Part shown: positions 45,434-57,100 of the stretch, in pieces
How the letters are laid out: each line of letters begins with the position of its first letter
Numbering within the stretch: position 1 is the first letter of the stretch
Source: Coptis chinensis
Lineage: Eukaryota; Streptophyta; Magnoliopsida; Ranunculales; Ranunculaceae
Length of the DNA: 64,000 nt
Direction of reading: 5' to 3'
Assembly: GCA_015680905.1 (NCBI GenBank)
Contig: CM027381.1
Coordinates: forward strand, 55,060,501-55,124,500
Notes under the pieces: model-generated
Seen by the model: only the letters and a program-made list of their open reading frames with translations
Told to the model about the DNA's origin: nothing
Databases searched by the model: none
Made by a program: the position numbers and the translations under genes

Positions 45434-48400
45434 TTACAATCTCACATATTCCATGCCTATAACATCCTCATATACAATTTTCCTAATATCCTCTGAAAAA
45501 GAACTAGGAATTATATCAGCCTTCCTTACATTTGGTACATTTTTAGCTAAAGCATCCGCCAATTTGTTTGGTTCTCGGTACACATGAAGAAGTTTAAATT
45601 TTTCGAGCTGCCCTACCAGACTTTCAATATTTCTAACAAGTTTTCTTGCCTGCCACGGGTACTGCCCCTTACCCTTCAAATAGGACACCATAGTTGTTGA
45701 GTCTGTTCTTGCTTCAATTCGTCTGATGCCCTGCTCTAAAGTAATTTCCAGCCCTTTTTCCAGCCCTTGTAACTCTATCATCGCGATCTCTCCATACTCA
45801 GTCTTACCTTTCCTTGCCGCCAAAACCTCCCCCTTATCAGTTCGAATTACCGCAGCCCATCCTCCAAAATCCCCTTGTAAGGTGCCATCCGTATTCAAAA
45901 CCCACCACTCTGTATCAGCTTGTTCCCATCTACATTTCTGTGGAATCGACACTCTTTCTTCTATATTGACTCTCCAAATACTGTTCATTGCTTGTAACTC
46001 ACTTCCTGGATCCATCTTGGCTCGCAATGAAATCAATTTGGTTCTCGCATCATTGAAAATCAGATCAGTTAACTTTGGCGCTATTATTTGCCTGTTTTCA
46101 AAAATCCTCTGATTTCGTTCTCGCCAAACCCAATAGATCATTCCATTCCATACAAGCTTTAGTGCATCTTGCTTTATCCCCTTCCCTTTTGTTTTATGAT
46201 TGACCCATTCCAATTCAGCTTCCCACGTAGCTTCTCTACCTTTGTTATACCCAGCTCTCTGAAACAGTGAAGCCCAAACAAATTGACCGTAACTGCATCC
46301 AAAAAACAGGTGCTCCTCATCCTCCACATCATGCCAACAAAGAATACAAATATTTGATGTTACCTTCTTCCACTCCCAAAGCTTGCTAAGTGTTTTAAGT
46401 GCACCTTGTAACGCCATCCAACTGATAAAAGAATGCCTGGGTATTCGATTAGCATACCATACAAGTTGACTCCACTGGGTCCTCGATTTTGCATTCTGGA
46501 CATGCTGATATGTGTCCTTCATATTATAGTCCCCTCGTGCTGAGACCGACCATAATATGTTGTCTTCCCCCCCTGTGATAGCCACGACTGTCTCCATTTG
46601 TAGAATAATGTTAGAAAGTTGCACTTTGACGTAATGTGGCAGCTGCCACTCACCATTCTCTATGACTTGTGAAACAGGAGAGTTCATATTGCATGTAGAT
46701 CTATGCAATAAGGCTTGAGGAAAGAATGCTTTAAGAATCCCAGCTGGGTGCCAAGGATCAAGCCAGAACCTTGTATTCACCCCATTCACTATTTGATGCA
46801 GCACAATATCATTTCCTTCCTTTCTATTCTTCAGTATACCTCTCCAACTCCAGGAGCAATCATTATGGATTGCCATATGCCAGAAGTCCTTTTGCTTTAC
46901 AAGTTTCAGCTTCATCCATTGCACCCATAATGTTTTCTTATTACTCACCAGATTCCAGAGATGTTTCAGATTAGCCGCCATGTTCACTGCTGCAATATCT
47001 CGCACTCCCAATCCCCCTTCCTCATAAGGGTAACACACATTTGCCCATAACACCAATGCATAAGATGTTGCACAATCCGGTCCAGTCCAGAGGAAATTTC
47101 TGCATAGTCTATTGATGTCCTTAATAGTACTCTTTGGGAGCATAAAACATGACGCCCAATACATACTAATGTTATTCAATACAGCCTTCACTAGTTGTAA
47201 CCTTCCCACATAAGATAAGGACCTTCCTTTCCATGATTGAATTCTGTTTGCCACCCTAGATATCAAGGGAGCACAATCAGTCACAGTGAGTCTTGTTGTG
47301 ATTAGTGGTAGCAACCCCAGATACTTCACAGGCAGACTTCCTTTCTGAAACTGTATGACGTTTTGTATATCATCACATAGGTTATCTTCCAGCCCTGCAA
47401 AGAAGAGTGCACTCTTTTCTATATTGACTTCCAGCCCCGTACACTTCTTAAAGATGGCCAGTGTACTTCTCAAAGAATTTGCAGTTCCAATATCTCCATT
47501 GCATGAAGGCTATAAGATCATCCACAAAGGATAAATGAGTGATAATAGGGTCTTTGCATCTGTAATGAAGTTTAAACTCTCCCACTCGAACTGTTTGCAG
47601 CATAAGTTCATGAAATAAATCCATAACTAGTACAAACAAGTATGGTGACATGGGGTCCCCCTGCCTGATACCTCTTTTGCTCTTAAAATAGCCATAAGGT
47701 GCACCATTAAGCATTATAGAGAACACTGGAGTGGCAATGCATACCTTGATCCAATCAATAAATTTAGCTGGAACTCCAATTATTTGCAGAGAGAAACTAA
47801 CAGCTTCCCATCTAATAGAATCGTAAGCCTTCCTGAGATCAATTTTTGCCGCACATCTTCGGGGTCCTCCCCTTCGATGATAATTATGTAGAAGCTCATG
47901 TGATAGCAAAATATTGTCCTGGATGCTTCTTCACAGAATAAACGCAGATTGATCATCTGCTACTACCATAGAAATGAAGTCTTTCATCCTGCTCATTAGT
48001 ATCTTTGTAATGCATTTATAAATAACTCCACAGCAAGCAATGGGCCTATAGTTGCTTAAGGATGTAGGACTCACATTCTTTGGAACTAGGGTGATACGTG
48101 TAGCGTTAACTTCTTGAAGCATTCGACTAGATACAAAGAAATTTTTAATTGCTTTAATGAAATCCTCACTAATAATTCTCCATGTGGCCTTGAAGAAGAA
48201 TGAGGAAAATCCATCGCTACCCGGGGCTTTGTCGCTGCATATATCTGATAAAGCTTGTGTGATTTCATTCCTAGTTATATCAGCAACAAGACTCATCTTC
48301 ATGGCTTCAGAAATGTGTGGCTTTGGTGGTAAGTCATTGAAGGCAGAGAAATCCAGAGTTGGCAATTGGTTTGGCCCATATAGTTCTTTATAATAGTCTT

Positions 48401-49633
48401 CACATGCACTACCAATTTCAGTTACATCATCCGGCAACCTCCCATTCATGTCTTTTACACAAGTTATCATGTTCATAACTCTTCTTGCTTGCACTGTTTT
48501 AAAGAAATAGCTCGTGTTATTATCCCCAAGCACAATTGTCTGGTCCCTTGACTTCTGCCTTTGAAACTCCTCTTCAGACTTCGAAGCTTTAACATATTGT
48601 GCAAGTGCCACTCATTCAGTTCTAATAAGGCTAGCATTCAAAGGATCTGCTTGTAGATTCGTCTGCAATGTATCTAGTGCTCTCTTCGTTTCCACAACCC
48701 TTGTAGTGACATTGCCTACCTTTTCTCTATTCCATTCTATCAGTGCTGCTTTCACATGCTTTAGTTTCTTCATAAAAATGTACATTGGATTCCCTACTAC
48801 ATCATCTGCCCATGCTTTCTCCACCACTTCCATAAACCCTACTTCTTTTACCCAGTAGTTAAAAAATTTGAACCCCTTCCTCTTATGATTTCGCTGCTGT
48901 ACTGAGTATACAATCACGGTAGAGTGGTCTGAGGTTGCTCCTGGGTTGAGAAACTCAGCTTCATAGTTACTAAATTCCCTAATCCATTCATCGTTCCCCA
49001 TAACTCGATCCAATTACTGCAAATTCTATTCCCTTGTCTGTTAGACCATGTCATGAAATTTCCTCTATACTTAATATCCACCAGGCTTGCACTAGTAACA
49101 CAGTTTAGTAGGTCTACAAAATGAATAGGCCTTACATCTGCCCCTCCCACTTTCTGCTGAGGGTTCAAGATAGAATTATAGTCACCTAGAAGAATCCATG
49201 ACTTTGTTATAGTACAAGAAAGATCAATGATTCTACTCCATAAGGTTCTTCTCGATATGTTTTATGTACTCGCATAGATAATAGTCACGCAAAACTCCTT
49301 TCCAGTAGTAGTTATGACCTCCATTGTGATGCACTGGCAATCTACTTGCACATTGGACACAGATGCCCTCTCGGGGTCCCAGCAAACCCATATCTTACCC
49401 AGCTCACTAAAATTATAGTTATGCACACTCTGCCACTGATAGCAACATTTATTCACTATTTCATCCATCTTGCTGTTCTTCACTCTTGTTTCGATCAACC
49501 CCATCAGACTTATATCATACTTGCATATCAAATCCCTTACCTCAATGTGTCTGAAGGATTGGTTAAACCCTCTCATATTCCAACATGCTAAATTAACCAT
49601 TAAAATAGTTGTGGTTGGTCCCTTTTTCTGCAC
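45434..49633 (-). pseudogene. LINE ORF2: endonuclease, reverse transcriptase, RNase H
   Basis: Endonuclease begins LACWNMRGFNQSFRHIEVRD near 49590, with GLIETRVK and later WILLGDYNSILNPQQKVGG. RT spans about 48300-46900: SDKAPGSDGFSSFFFK, NYRPIACCGVIYKCI, AKIDLRKAYDSIRWE, GIRQGDPMSPYLFVLVMD and the catalytic box as FVDD rather than FADD. A zf-RVT zinc finger follows (CILCWHDVEDEEHLFFGC). The C-terminus is a type I RNase H (NTDGTLQGDFGGWAA, E, DSTTMVSYLKG, ADALAKNVP), with the four acidic residues visible. In-frame stops near 49262, 48609 and 47930 and frame shifts near 49010 and 47470 break it; from 47473 to 45434 it is one uninterrupted 679-codon frame. Confidence 0.88.
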
Positions 49634-50972
49634 CAGCTCTGTTGCTCTTACTCATGTGTTGTGTACTTGCAATGGCGTTGATACTCTCTCCTATTGCATT
49701 CTCTTCCTTTTCTTCATTATTATCTTTTCTGACTTTGGCTGCCCCTTTGGCCTTGTTTCTAGACTTCCTCTTGGCCTTATGCCATCCTGTCTGACTAGAG
49801 AGGCCAGTGGTTTTTAATAGCTGTTTAGTTTTGACACTAATACCATTTATTGGTGGAGATTCTAACATTCCAGCTACCTCTGAATCTTCTTCATAATCAA
49901 GATGGTCTGAAAAATATTCTTTCTCGATTTCCTCTTCACTTACCGAGTAGCTATCCTCCTGCCGAATTTCTCCTCTCTTGATTGAGTAAACTTTCTTTTC
50001 TTCAGAATCTTCCGAATTTCCTTCTTCTCCTTCTGTATTCAGAGGAACCACTTCTGATGGCTCAAATTCAGTTCTGACCTCCTCAAATTTGTCCTCCTGT
50101 AACAGTTCTTGTTCATTTCTGGAAATGGCTGCTACATATGGAACTATTTCCATGTTATTTTGCTTTTCAATCTCAGTTTCAGATTCCTTCACACCTTCAT
50201 CCTCTGCTGGCATGAGTACTGCAAATCTGTTTGAAGCTTGTACCTCAAAATGAACTACGACTTGTGAACCTCTAACTGTAGCTTCAAGGGCTTTGTCACT
50301 TCTCTGTAAGTTCTCTCGTGTTTGGCCAACTTCTTCTGTTATAATAACTGGAGTATCCTCAGTCTGACCAGCATTAGTGACAGATGTTCCATTTTTATCC
50401 CTTAAGCAGCTTGTCTGGCCTGTGAGAGTATTCTTTTTTGGCGTCCATCTCCTATTTTGTTTCCTTGGTTTGTTCTGAACCTGTGTTCTAGCCATCTGTG
50501 GTTGTATGACTGGATTCTGTGCATTCACTTCTTTGTCTACTATATCCCCCTCATCAATCTTGACAGGAATAAGTCAGGAACCCATGTCGACAACTACGCA
50601 GATTCTTGCATATGATATTCGGGTTCTTCTTGCTGTAGCATCATCCATGCAGATGGGCTCTCCAATGATGCTAGATATGAAATCTATACCATTTTTTGTC
50701 CACAGATGTTTTGGGAGATCCACTCGAATCCAAATGGGACGAGCTTTGATCCCATTTCTGTATTTGTCAATTGATGGAGTCCATGGTCTCACAACAAATA
50801 TTCTACCCGCAAGGAACAGGGGTCCATGGTCTATAACACGCTGTTTATCCTCATCATTGACAAATTTAAAGTAGAAAAGATTTTTATCTGCCATCATAGT
50901 AAAATCGCCTGTCAACTTCCATTGTTTCTGGACAGCATCCTTGACAAAAAGGTACGACAGCCTCTTTTCCAC
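49593..50972 (-). pseudogene. LINE ORF1: DUF4283 nucleic-acid-binding protein
   Basis: The domain reads LFYFKFVNDEDKQRVIDHGP, then FVVRPWTPSID, IRVDLPKHLWT and RISYARICVVVDM, the DUF4283 hallmark of plant L1 ORF1. One in-frame TGA at 50574-50576 follows it; the frame then stays open to 49593 through an acidic linker (EEDSEVAGML) and a basic C-terminus (HKAKRKSRNKAKGAAKVRK). No CCHC zinc knuckle is seen. The N-terminus is missing because the element is truncated. It overlaps the start of ORF2 by about 40 bases. In active elements it coats the LINE RNA. Confidence 0.8.
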
Positions 50973-51112
50973 AAAAAGGTTAACGACTATTACCCCAACT
51001 AGATGAGCATCTACATTTGTTAGTGGGCCTTGACCCGGTCCACCCGGCCCAACTCAACATCAACAGCAAACAGAACCCAGCATATAAAATTTTCGTTTAA
51101 AAAAAAAAGAAA

Positions 51113-54100
51113 ATGGCGTTTTTGGTGAGCAAGACCAGCTTCATTTCTCACTCTTATAAATCTCGCTCTCAGGTTTATTACTTGTTTTCTAACAACAACT
51201 CAAATTTGGTATGTTTTTTTTTTGTTTATAATAATACTTGATGATCTTGTTGTTGTTATTGTTAATGTTGATGGCAGAATGTAGCATTGTTTCAATCGAC
51301 ACGTGGATATCACATCGAACCAGGAACTCGCGAGAAAGCTGTCAGTATAGTATTGAAATTTCTGCATTTTCCAATTGCGTTTGTTAATTGTTATTAACTG
51401 CATCGAATGACACTTTTACCCAATCCCTGAATGCCACATAAGTAAAGTAGTTTACGCATTAACATCCTCTTCATGTAGGTAGATAAAGGTTGTAGACTGG
51501 GTGTGGCCTATTTGATTATTAGTGAATGCCCGACACTCTAGACACATTGCTTTTGAACAACACTCCAAGAGACCATCTCTATGGTAGCATTGGATCGATG
51601 ATATAACCATTTCCAACAATTTTATACTTCATAATCATTTCATACTACTCATACTCAAGTGAGCTTAATAATTGCAATTCTATGTATTTCATTTCTCACA
51701 AACCAACTCATTACACATACCCTTACACATTTATTAATTCAACACATATCAGAATGAGAATGAGGAAAATAAGAGGAGAGAGTCTTCAATTAAGAGCATC
51801 ATCATTTTTATTTTTATTTTTTAAAATAAAAAAATCCAGCAGAGTCTTTTCTGTATTTTCAACATTTCAAAAACTTAAATCCTGTCATAACTTGAAAATC
51901 AAACGATACAATTTTTATAGATCAACCAAACCAAAATATATAACTTCATATTTATATATAACACAAATTACTTCTAAAACTAAAAGACAACTCATTAAAC
52001 ATTAAAGAATACTTTGCATAATTTTTCAGTTGGGGCTAATTCTAGTAACGAAAGGGAAAAATAAAATAAAATAAATACTCCACGCCCAATGGATCGAGTT
52101 CCTCATTTCTCTCATTCTCTCCTCTATACATACTGTTCACACCATTCTGCTACCATATGGATAAATGCGCCATGGAGCAATGACTGCAATCATGTCGCTG
52201 AAAAATTATGGCAATTTAACTTAGTACACCAAAGCAAACCACATACACATGATTTTTTTAGACTTGATACATTTAGCATATTGTTTACAAAAGAGATGGT
52301 TCTCAAAATGAAATAATCTCTATTATTACTTTTAAGTATTCACGCTATCATAAAAAAAAAACTATCATAAAAACTTATATAGCATGTACATGGATACAAC
52401 ATATTCTTTCATTTCTAAACCAATAAAAGTAGCATTCTTTAATTTCTTACTCGCATTTTCTCATTGGTATCGATGTCCTTAGAGAAGAATTCTGGGTATA
52501 CGACATTTGTGGTACAATTTCTTGCATTAGGTGGAAGAAAAATATATATTCTTTTTGAAGAAGTACATCTGGACATGGCTACATAAAGTTGTCCATGACT
52601 GAAAACCGGTGTCCTCAAATCAATGCCAACATATTTCACTGACTGGCCTTGCGACTTATTAATTGTCATGGCATAAGCTAGTCGAACAGGGAATTGTCGC
52701 CTTGATAGTTTGAAAGGCAACTCCGAATTTGGAGGAGCCAGAGATATTCTTGGGATGAGTACGGATTTTTCTTTCTCTCCAGTCAAAATTTTGGCTTGAA
52801 GGACTTACTTTCGCATTACTGCTTGAAGCATCATAAGTCGTGTCCCATTGCAAAAGCCATCTTTAGGTGCTATGTTCCCGAAAGCAACATTATAGGGCAT
52901 CCGGGTTTTAACTCGAGATTGAAAGGTGGTAAGCTAGAAGCGGTCGAGGGAGTTCAGAAACTCGGTGGGATAGTGAGCCCCACTTGGATTATCAATATCA
53001 TCTTCAATGATTTTATCTGTAGCCAAATACTCGAGCGCTTCACCAGGGAATAAATTCAGTGCAACCTTATTAATTGCACTCACATCATCATTACGGGCAA
53101 CAAGAATAGTACGATCAGTTAAGAAATTTGGAGACAGTGTGTCCATAATATCTAATTGGGGATAGACAGAGAAGATGAGTTCTTGGATATTGGTACACTT
53201 GCGTATTCCATTCGGCAATTGTACGCATTCTTTGGGATTCGAACCAATCTAAATGAATCAAAGCAAAAAATGAATTCATTAGTTTCCAAAATAGTTCGTT
53301 TATATATGAAACTAATGGAGAAAAAACATTCTAATTAGAAGACATTAATAGCACACCAACAAAAAATCGGCGAATTCGACATTCTCGAACTCCGCCATTT
53401 CAAGCCGCATGTTCTGTACCAAGTGCAAAACTTCTAAATAACTCCAAAGGAAAGAACGCCGTAGTGATGCACCAACAAATTGCTCTCTCTGGCCTAACAG
53501 TATAACAAGTAGTGTTTGTTGAAAATCGCCACCAAGAACTGTAGTGATACCATCACTGTTCTAAAAATCGGTCTACGTGGCCGCCTAGGCGGTCTTTAGG
53601 CGCTAGGCGGTGCCCAACCGACTCGCCTAGGCCCTAGTCGTTTAAAAAATCGGTGAACCGACTAGGCAAGTCTAGGTGGACCGATTAGGCGGGCTAGGCG
53701 GGTCTAGGCGGCCTTTAAGGCGATCGGTCAAGTTTTTTTTTTTTTTTTTTTTTTTTTAAATGATTAAATGTCGAAAAATAAAGGCCCGTGTAGGCTTAAG
53801 ATTTAAATGAGTTTAAAATACTTAAGTCTAATGTAAATTATGTCATTTGTAACAAAGAGTATGTTTTTTATATGAAGTCAATATTCTTCAACTATTACAC
53901 ATTTTTGTAATAAGTATTTTTGTTTGTGTTTATTTTTGAATTATGGTAAATGATTTTCTTTATTTCTTGTAGTATATGTGTATATTACTATATATATTAG
54001 GAAAAAACGCTTTAAGCGCTTTAGCCCGTCCTAGGCACTGCCCAGAAGGCTTCCAGCACTAAAGCCTCTCCACCGCCTAAAAGCGTTTTTAGAACCTTTG

Positions 54101-57100
54101 GATACCACCAAATATCTTCTTGTTTCTGCAAATATCTTGAATTGTTCTATCCACAGCCTCAACACAGTATCTATGTTGCATGGGCACCTCGTCCCAAACA
54201 ATTAGTTTTGTTTATTTAAATAGGTCAGCAAGGTTGAAATGTTTAGTGAAGCTGCAAAAAGTGGTATCCATCACATCAATTGAAATTTTAAATGTAGAAT
54301 GAGCAGTGCATCCACCAGACAATAACAAAGATGCAATTTCCGACGATGCCACCATGATGACAATAAGACCCATCTTTGCGGCGGGCTGCGGTAATTGTAT
54401 TATATAAAAAGTTTTCCGTACCCACAATACCGCTCCATTCAAAAGAAAAGTTTGCCATTGTCACCAAATCTTGAATCGATCCACGTGATTAGTTGTAAGC
54501 ATAAAGTTGTTCGTCATTAAAGCGACTCACATTAACTGCACCCTCTTCTCCTATGCCTTCATGCTGAAGTTGGCGTTGCTCCCAAATGAGCCTATTGCCA
54601 ACAATTTTGCTCCAACCCTCTTTTGGTTTTGGCATGGGCGGGAAATTTTCCAATGTCTTCCCAGATTCTAAAAGGATTTGTTCCACCAGATATAAGCCGT
54701 AATCAACATTTGATCATCAGTTGGATTTGGGATGCCGTGCTTTGTTCGAAGCCAGTATCCAAGATCATCACATATACTCGATGCAAATTTGCTCCAAAGT
54801 AGATCTGGTCGTAACGGATGATACTCTAAAATAATTACACAAAACAACTTCCGCAGTTGATATCCAGTTTTCATTATCGCCGCCTCTTCTAGGCATTGTA
54901 TCCACTCATCATCAGCTTCCAACAGCCCACGAGCAATACATGTTTCTTTGTATGTGTTGTACACGGTATCACCGACTTTATAAAGATATGCAAAGGAGGT
55001 AGGTCCTTTTATAGCAGTAAGTAGCAAGCGTAGATAAAACCGTTCCCCGGCATTAGGGCTTGCAAAATACATCCTACCAATGGAAGGTCCCTGAGTCCTA
55101 GGAGTCCACTCTTGAGAGTCTTTGTGGAAAACATAGTGTCGTGGAAATTCTTGATAGGTATATGCTCGTGCATCTGGATCTTCAGCACAACGCTTAAAGA
55201 AAATTGTCAGTGTTGAAGTTTGGTCTCTGGCTCGGGCAAGAATTGCATCCATGGGCTCTTTGCTATTGAAAACAACCCTATGCATACCTTCCAAATGAAG
55301 CGCCAATCGTTGGACACTTGGAAACTCTTTATGCATTGGATTCGAAATAGATGCCATGCGACTTACGTTTTTGTCCAATGTACCTTGCATCGATATATTG
55401 CTGAATCTCATCATTTGTTTCTGCTGCCACCATTGTTGCTTTGTCATAGCCTTTGTAGATGTACTTGCTAATATATTTAACAGCCTGACACGATGCACAA
55501 ACTTCAATATTGATATGGCAGTCAAACATTTCAGACAGATATGCATTATAAGGAACAACATCTCCATTATCAACTTTAACCATTTTATTCTTCCTCTTCA
55601 CAAAATATTTCTTACCAGTGTCGCGCCTTCGGTAAATGGAGTACCCTTTTTTATCCATAATTGTTTCCTCCACAAACTCTTTTGGATAGCCTTTGGTGCA
55701 TCGACTATTTTCCATACATGAAGCACTCGGATCTCGATCACCACAGGGGCCATGAACCATGCACTTCTTCATTGTTTCAAACAATGCAGGGTGGGTGTCG
55801 GTCCGGGAATTCAAAGACATACAAATTTATCCACTTGCTTTCATTTGTTTGGATCTTGTCATCACGCGAGAAATAAAAGGCAATACATGTGTGGAAGACC
55901 GCCGGCCGAAATTCAATGGTATAAACATATCAACCACTGACCGAAGATATTATTCTTCAAGATTTCTTTCATAATTGCTTTTTCGTTTATTTCGAATACC
56001 CGCGCAACTATTTCGGACCGAAGTCGAAGTTTGGTGTTCTTTTGCGATTTTTAATTTCCCCGCCAATTAGGGTTTTGCGGTCACCGTAAAAAAATATCCG
56101 GGTGCTTATAGTGTCGGGTGATAGCCATTGAATCCTAAAAATCTCAGACATGTGCCTTGGACTTCCAACATCGAGGAAGGCAAAATGAATCGTTGGCCAA
56201 TTTGATCGGGACTTTAAACCCCAAGTCTGCAACATCCGTCAAGCACTTGTACACATCATCCGAACGGATGGTGTCTTAATTTAGTAAATATATCGCAGCC
56301 GGTTCGGTTCATATGCCGCCCAAGCATCAACCAAAAATTCATGCAACAATTTACACCCCAGCAAGATGGATGAGTACTCTGTGGGTCGTTCAAACAAACG
56401 GTAGGCGTAATACAATAATTGGGTGAGTCTTGCATTGCGTGGAGCATTTCTATTGACGTCCCATAACTTCAAATCAGGTGACCAACCCAAATCCCCATAA
56501 GGAAACAGAAGAATAGAATGCAAAGGCAAATAAGCGGGATGACATTCGCTTATCCGTTCCAACTTATGCCCTCCTCTCAAGCGAAGTACAATATCATGCA
56601 TGGCATCAACCTTACTCCCATCTCCAGACAATATCACTGCAATCTCATCAGTTGTCGGAAGATTGTACCTTCGTCTATCCGAACACGGATCATAGTGTAG
56701 ATGGACCAGAACATTGTTATTATCAGAAGTATTTTCAGTTAAAACCTCAAATGCTTGCTTATAGATATCACAAAACTTGGGTGGTCTGAAGAAGAGTTTC
56801 TTGTACAGTTTTCAACACTTCCCTTGACAAATTCGGGTTGCGATTGTGGCGGTGATCCAAAGCAACTAGGGGATCATAAATATAAAGTTGTGAAAACTTA
56901 GGTGCTGCAACTCCCCATGAACAGTGAATGAGGTAGGACCACGTCTATGTAACACACGATCGTTAAATTTGCAACCAAGACTGGTAAAGGCATTACACAC
57001 GTTGTATTGCCGAATTTGCTCACGGAATAATCTTGCACGTTTATTAGATCATTCGAATAAAGATTTAAGTGCTGGAGGCAGTAGAGATAGAAATGGTTGC

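Larger units (their letters stand above)
45352..50976 (-). mobile_element. L1-type LINE, 5'-truncated but nearly complete, upstream of SDH7
   Basis: A 10-bp direct repeat AGGTTAACGA flanks it (45342-45351 and 50977-50986). On the minus strand it ends in a poly-A run (plus-strand T run at 45353-45364), right against the lower repeat. Upstream it begins inside ORF1's DUF4283 domain, so the 5' end is truncated, as is common for LINEs. It carries ORF1, then ORF2 with endonuclease, RT, zf-RVT and RNase H. About six breaks in 5.6 kb mark it as middle-aged. Its 5' end lies about 135 bases upstream of the SDH7 start codon, facing away. Confidence 0.93.

Noticed and set aside
45726-46112. 128-codon plus-strand ORF
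   Set aside because: It lies antisense to the uninterrupted RNase H frame of the LINE.
50987-51040. Open frame extending LINE ORF1 upstream past 50987 into the SDH7 promoter
   Set aside because: The 10-bp target duplication places the LINE end at 50976, so the extension is host sequence read through by chance.
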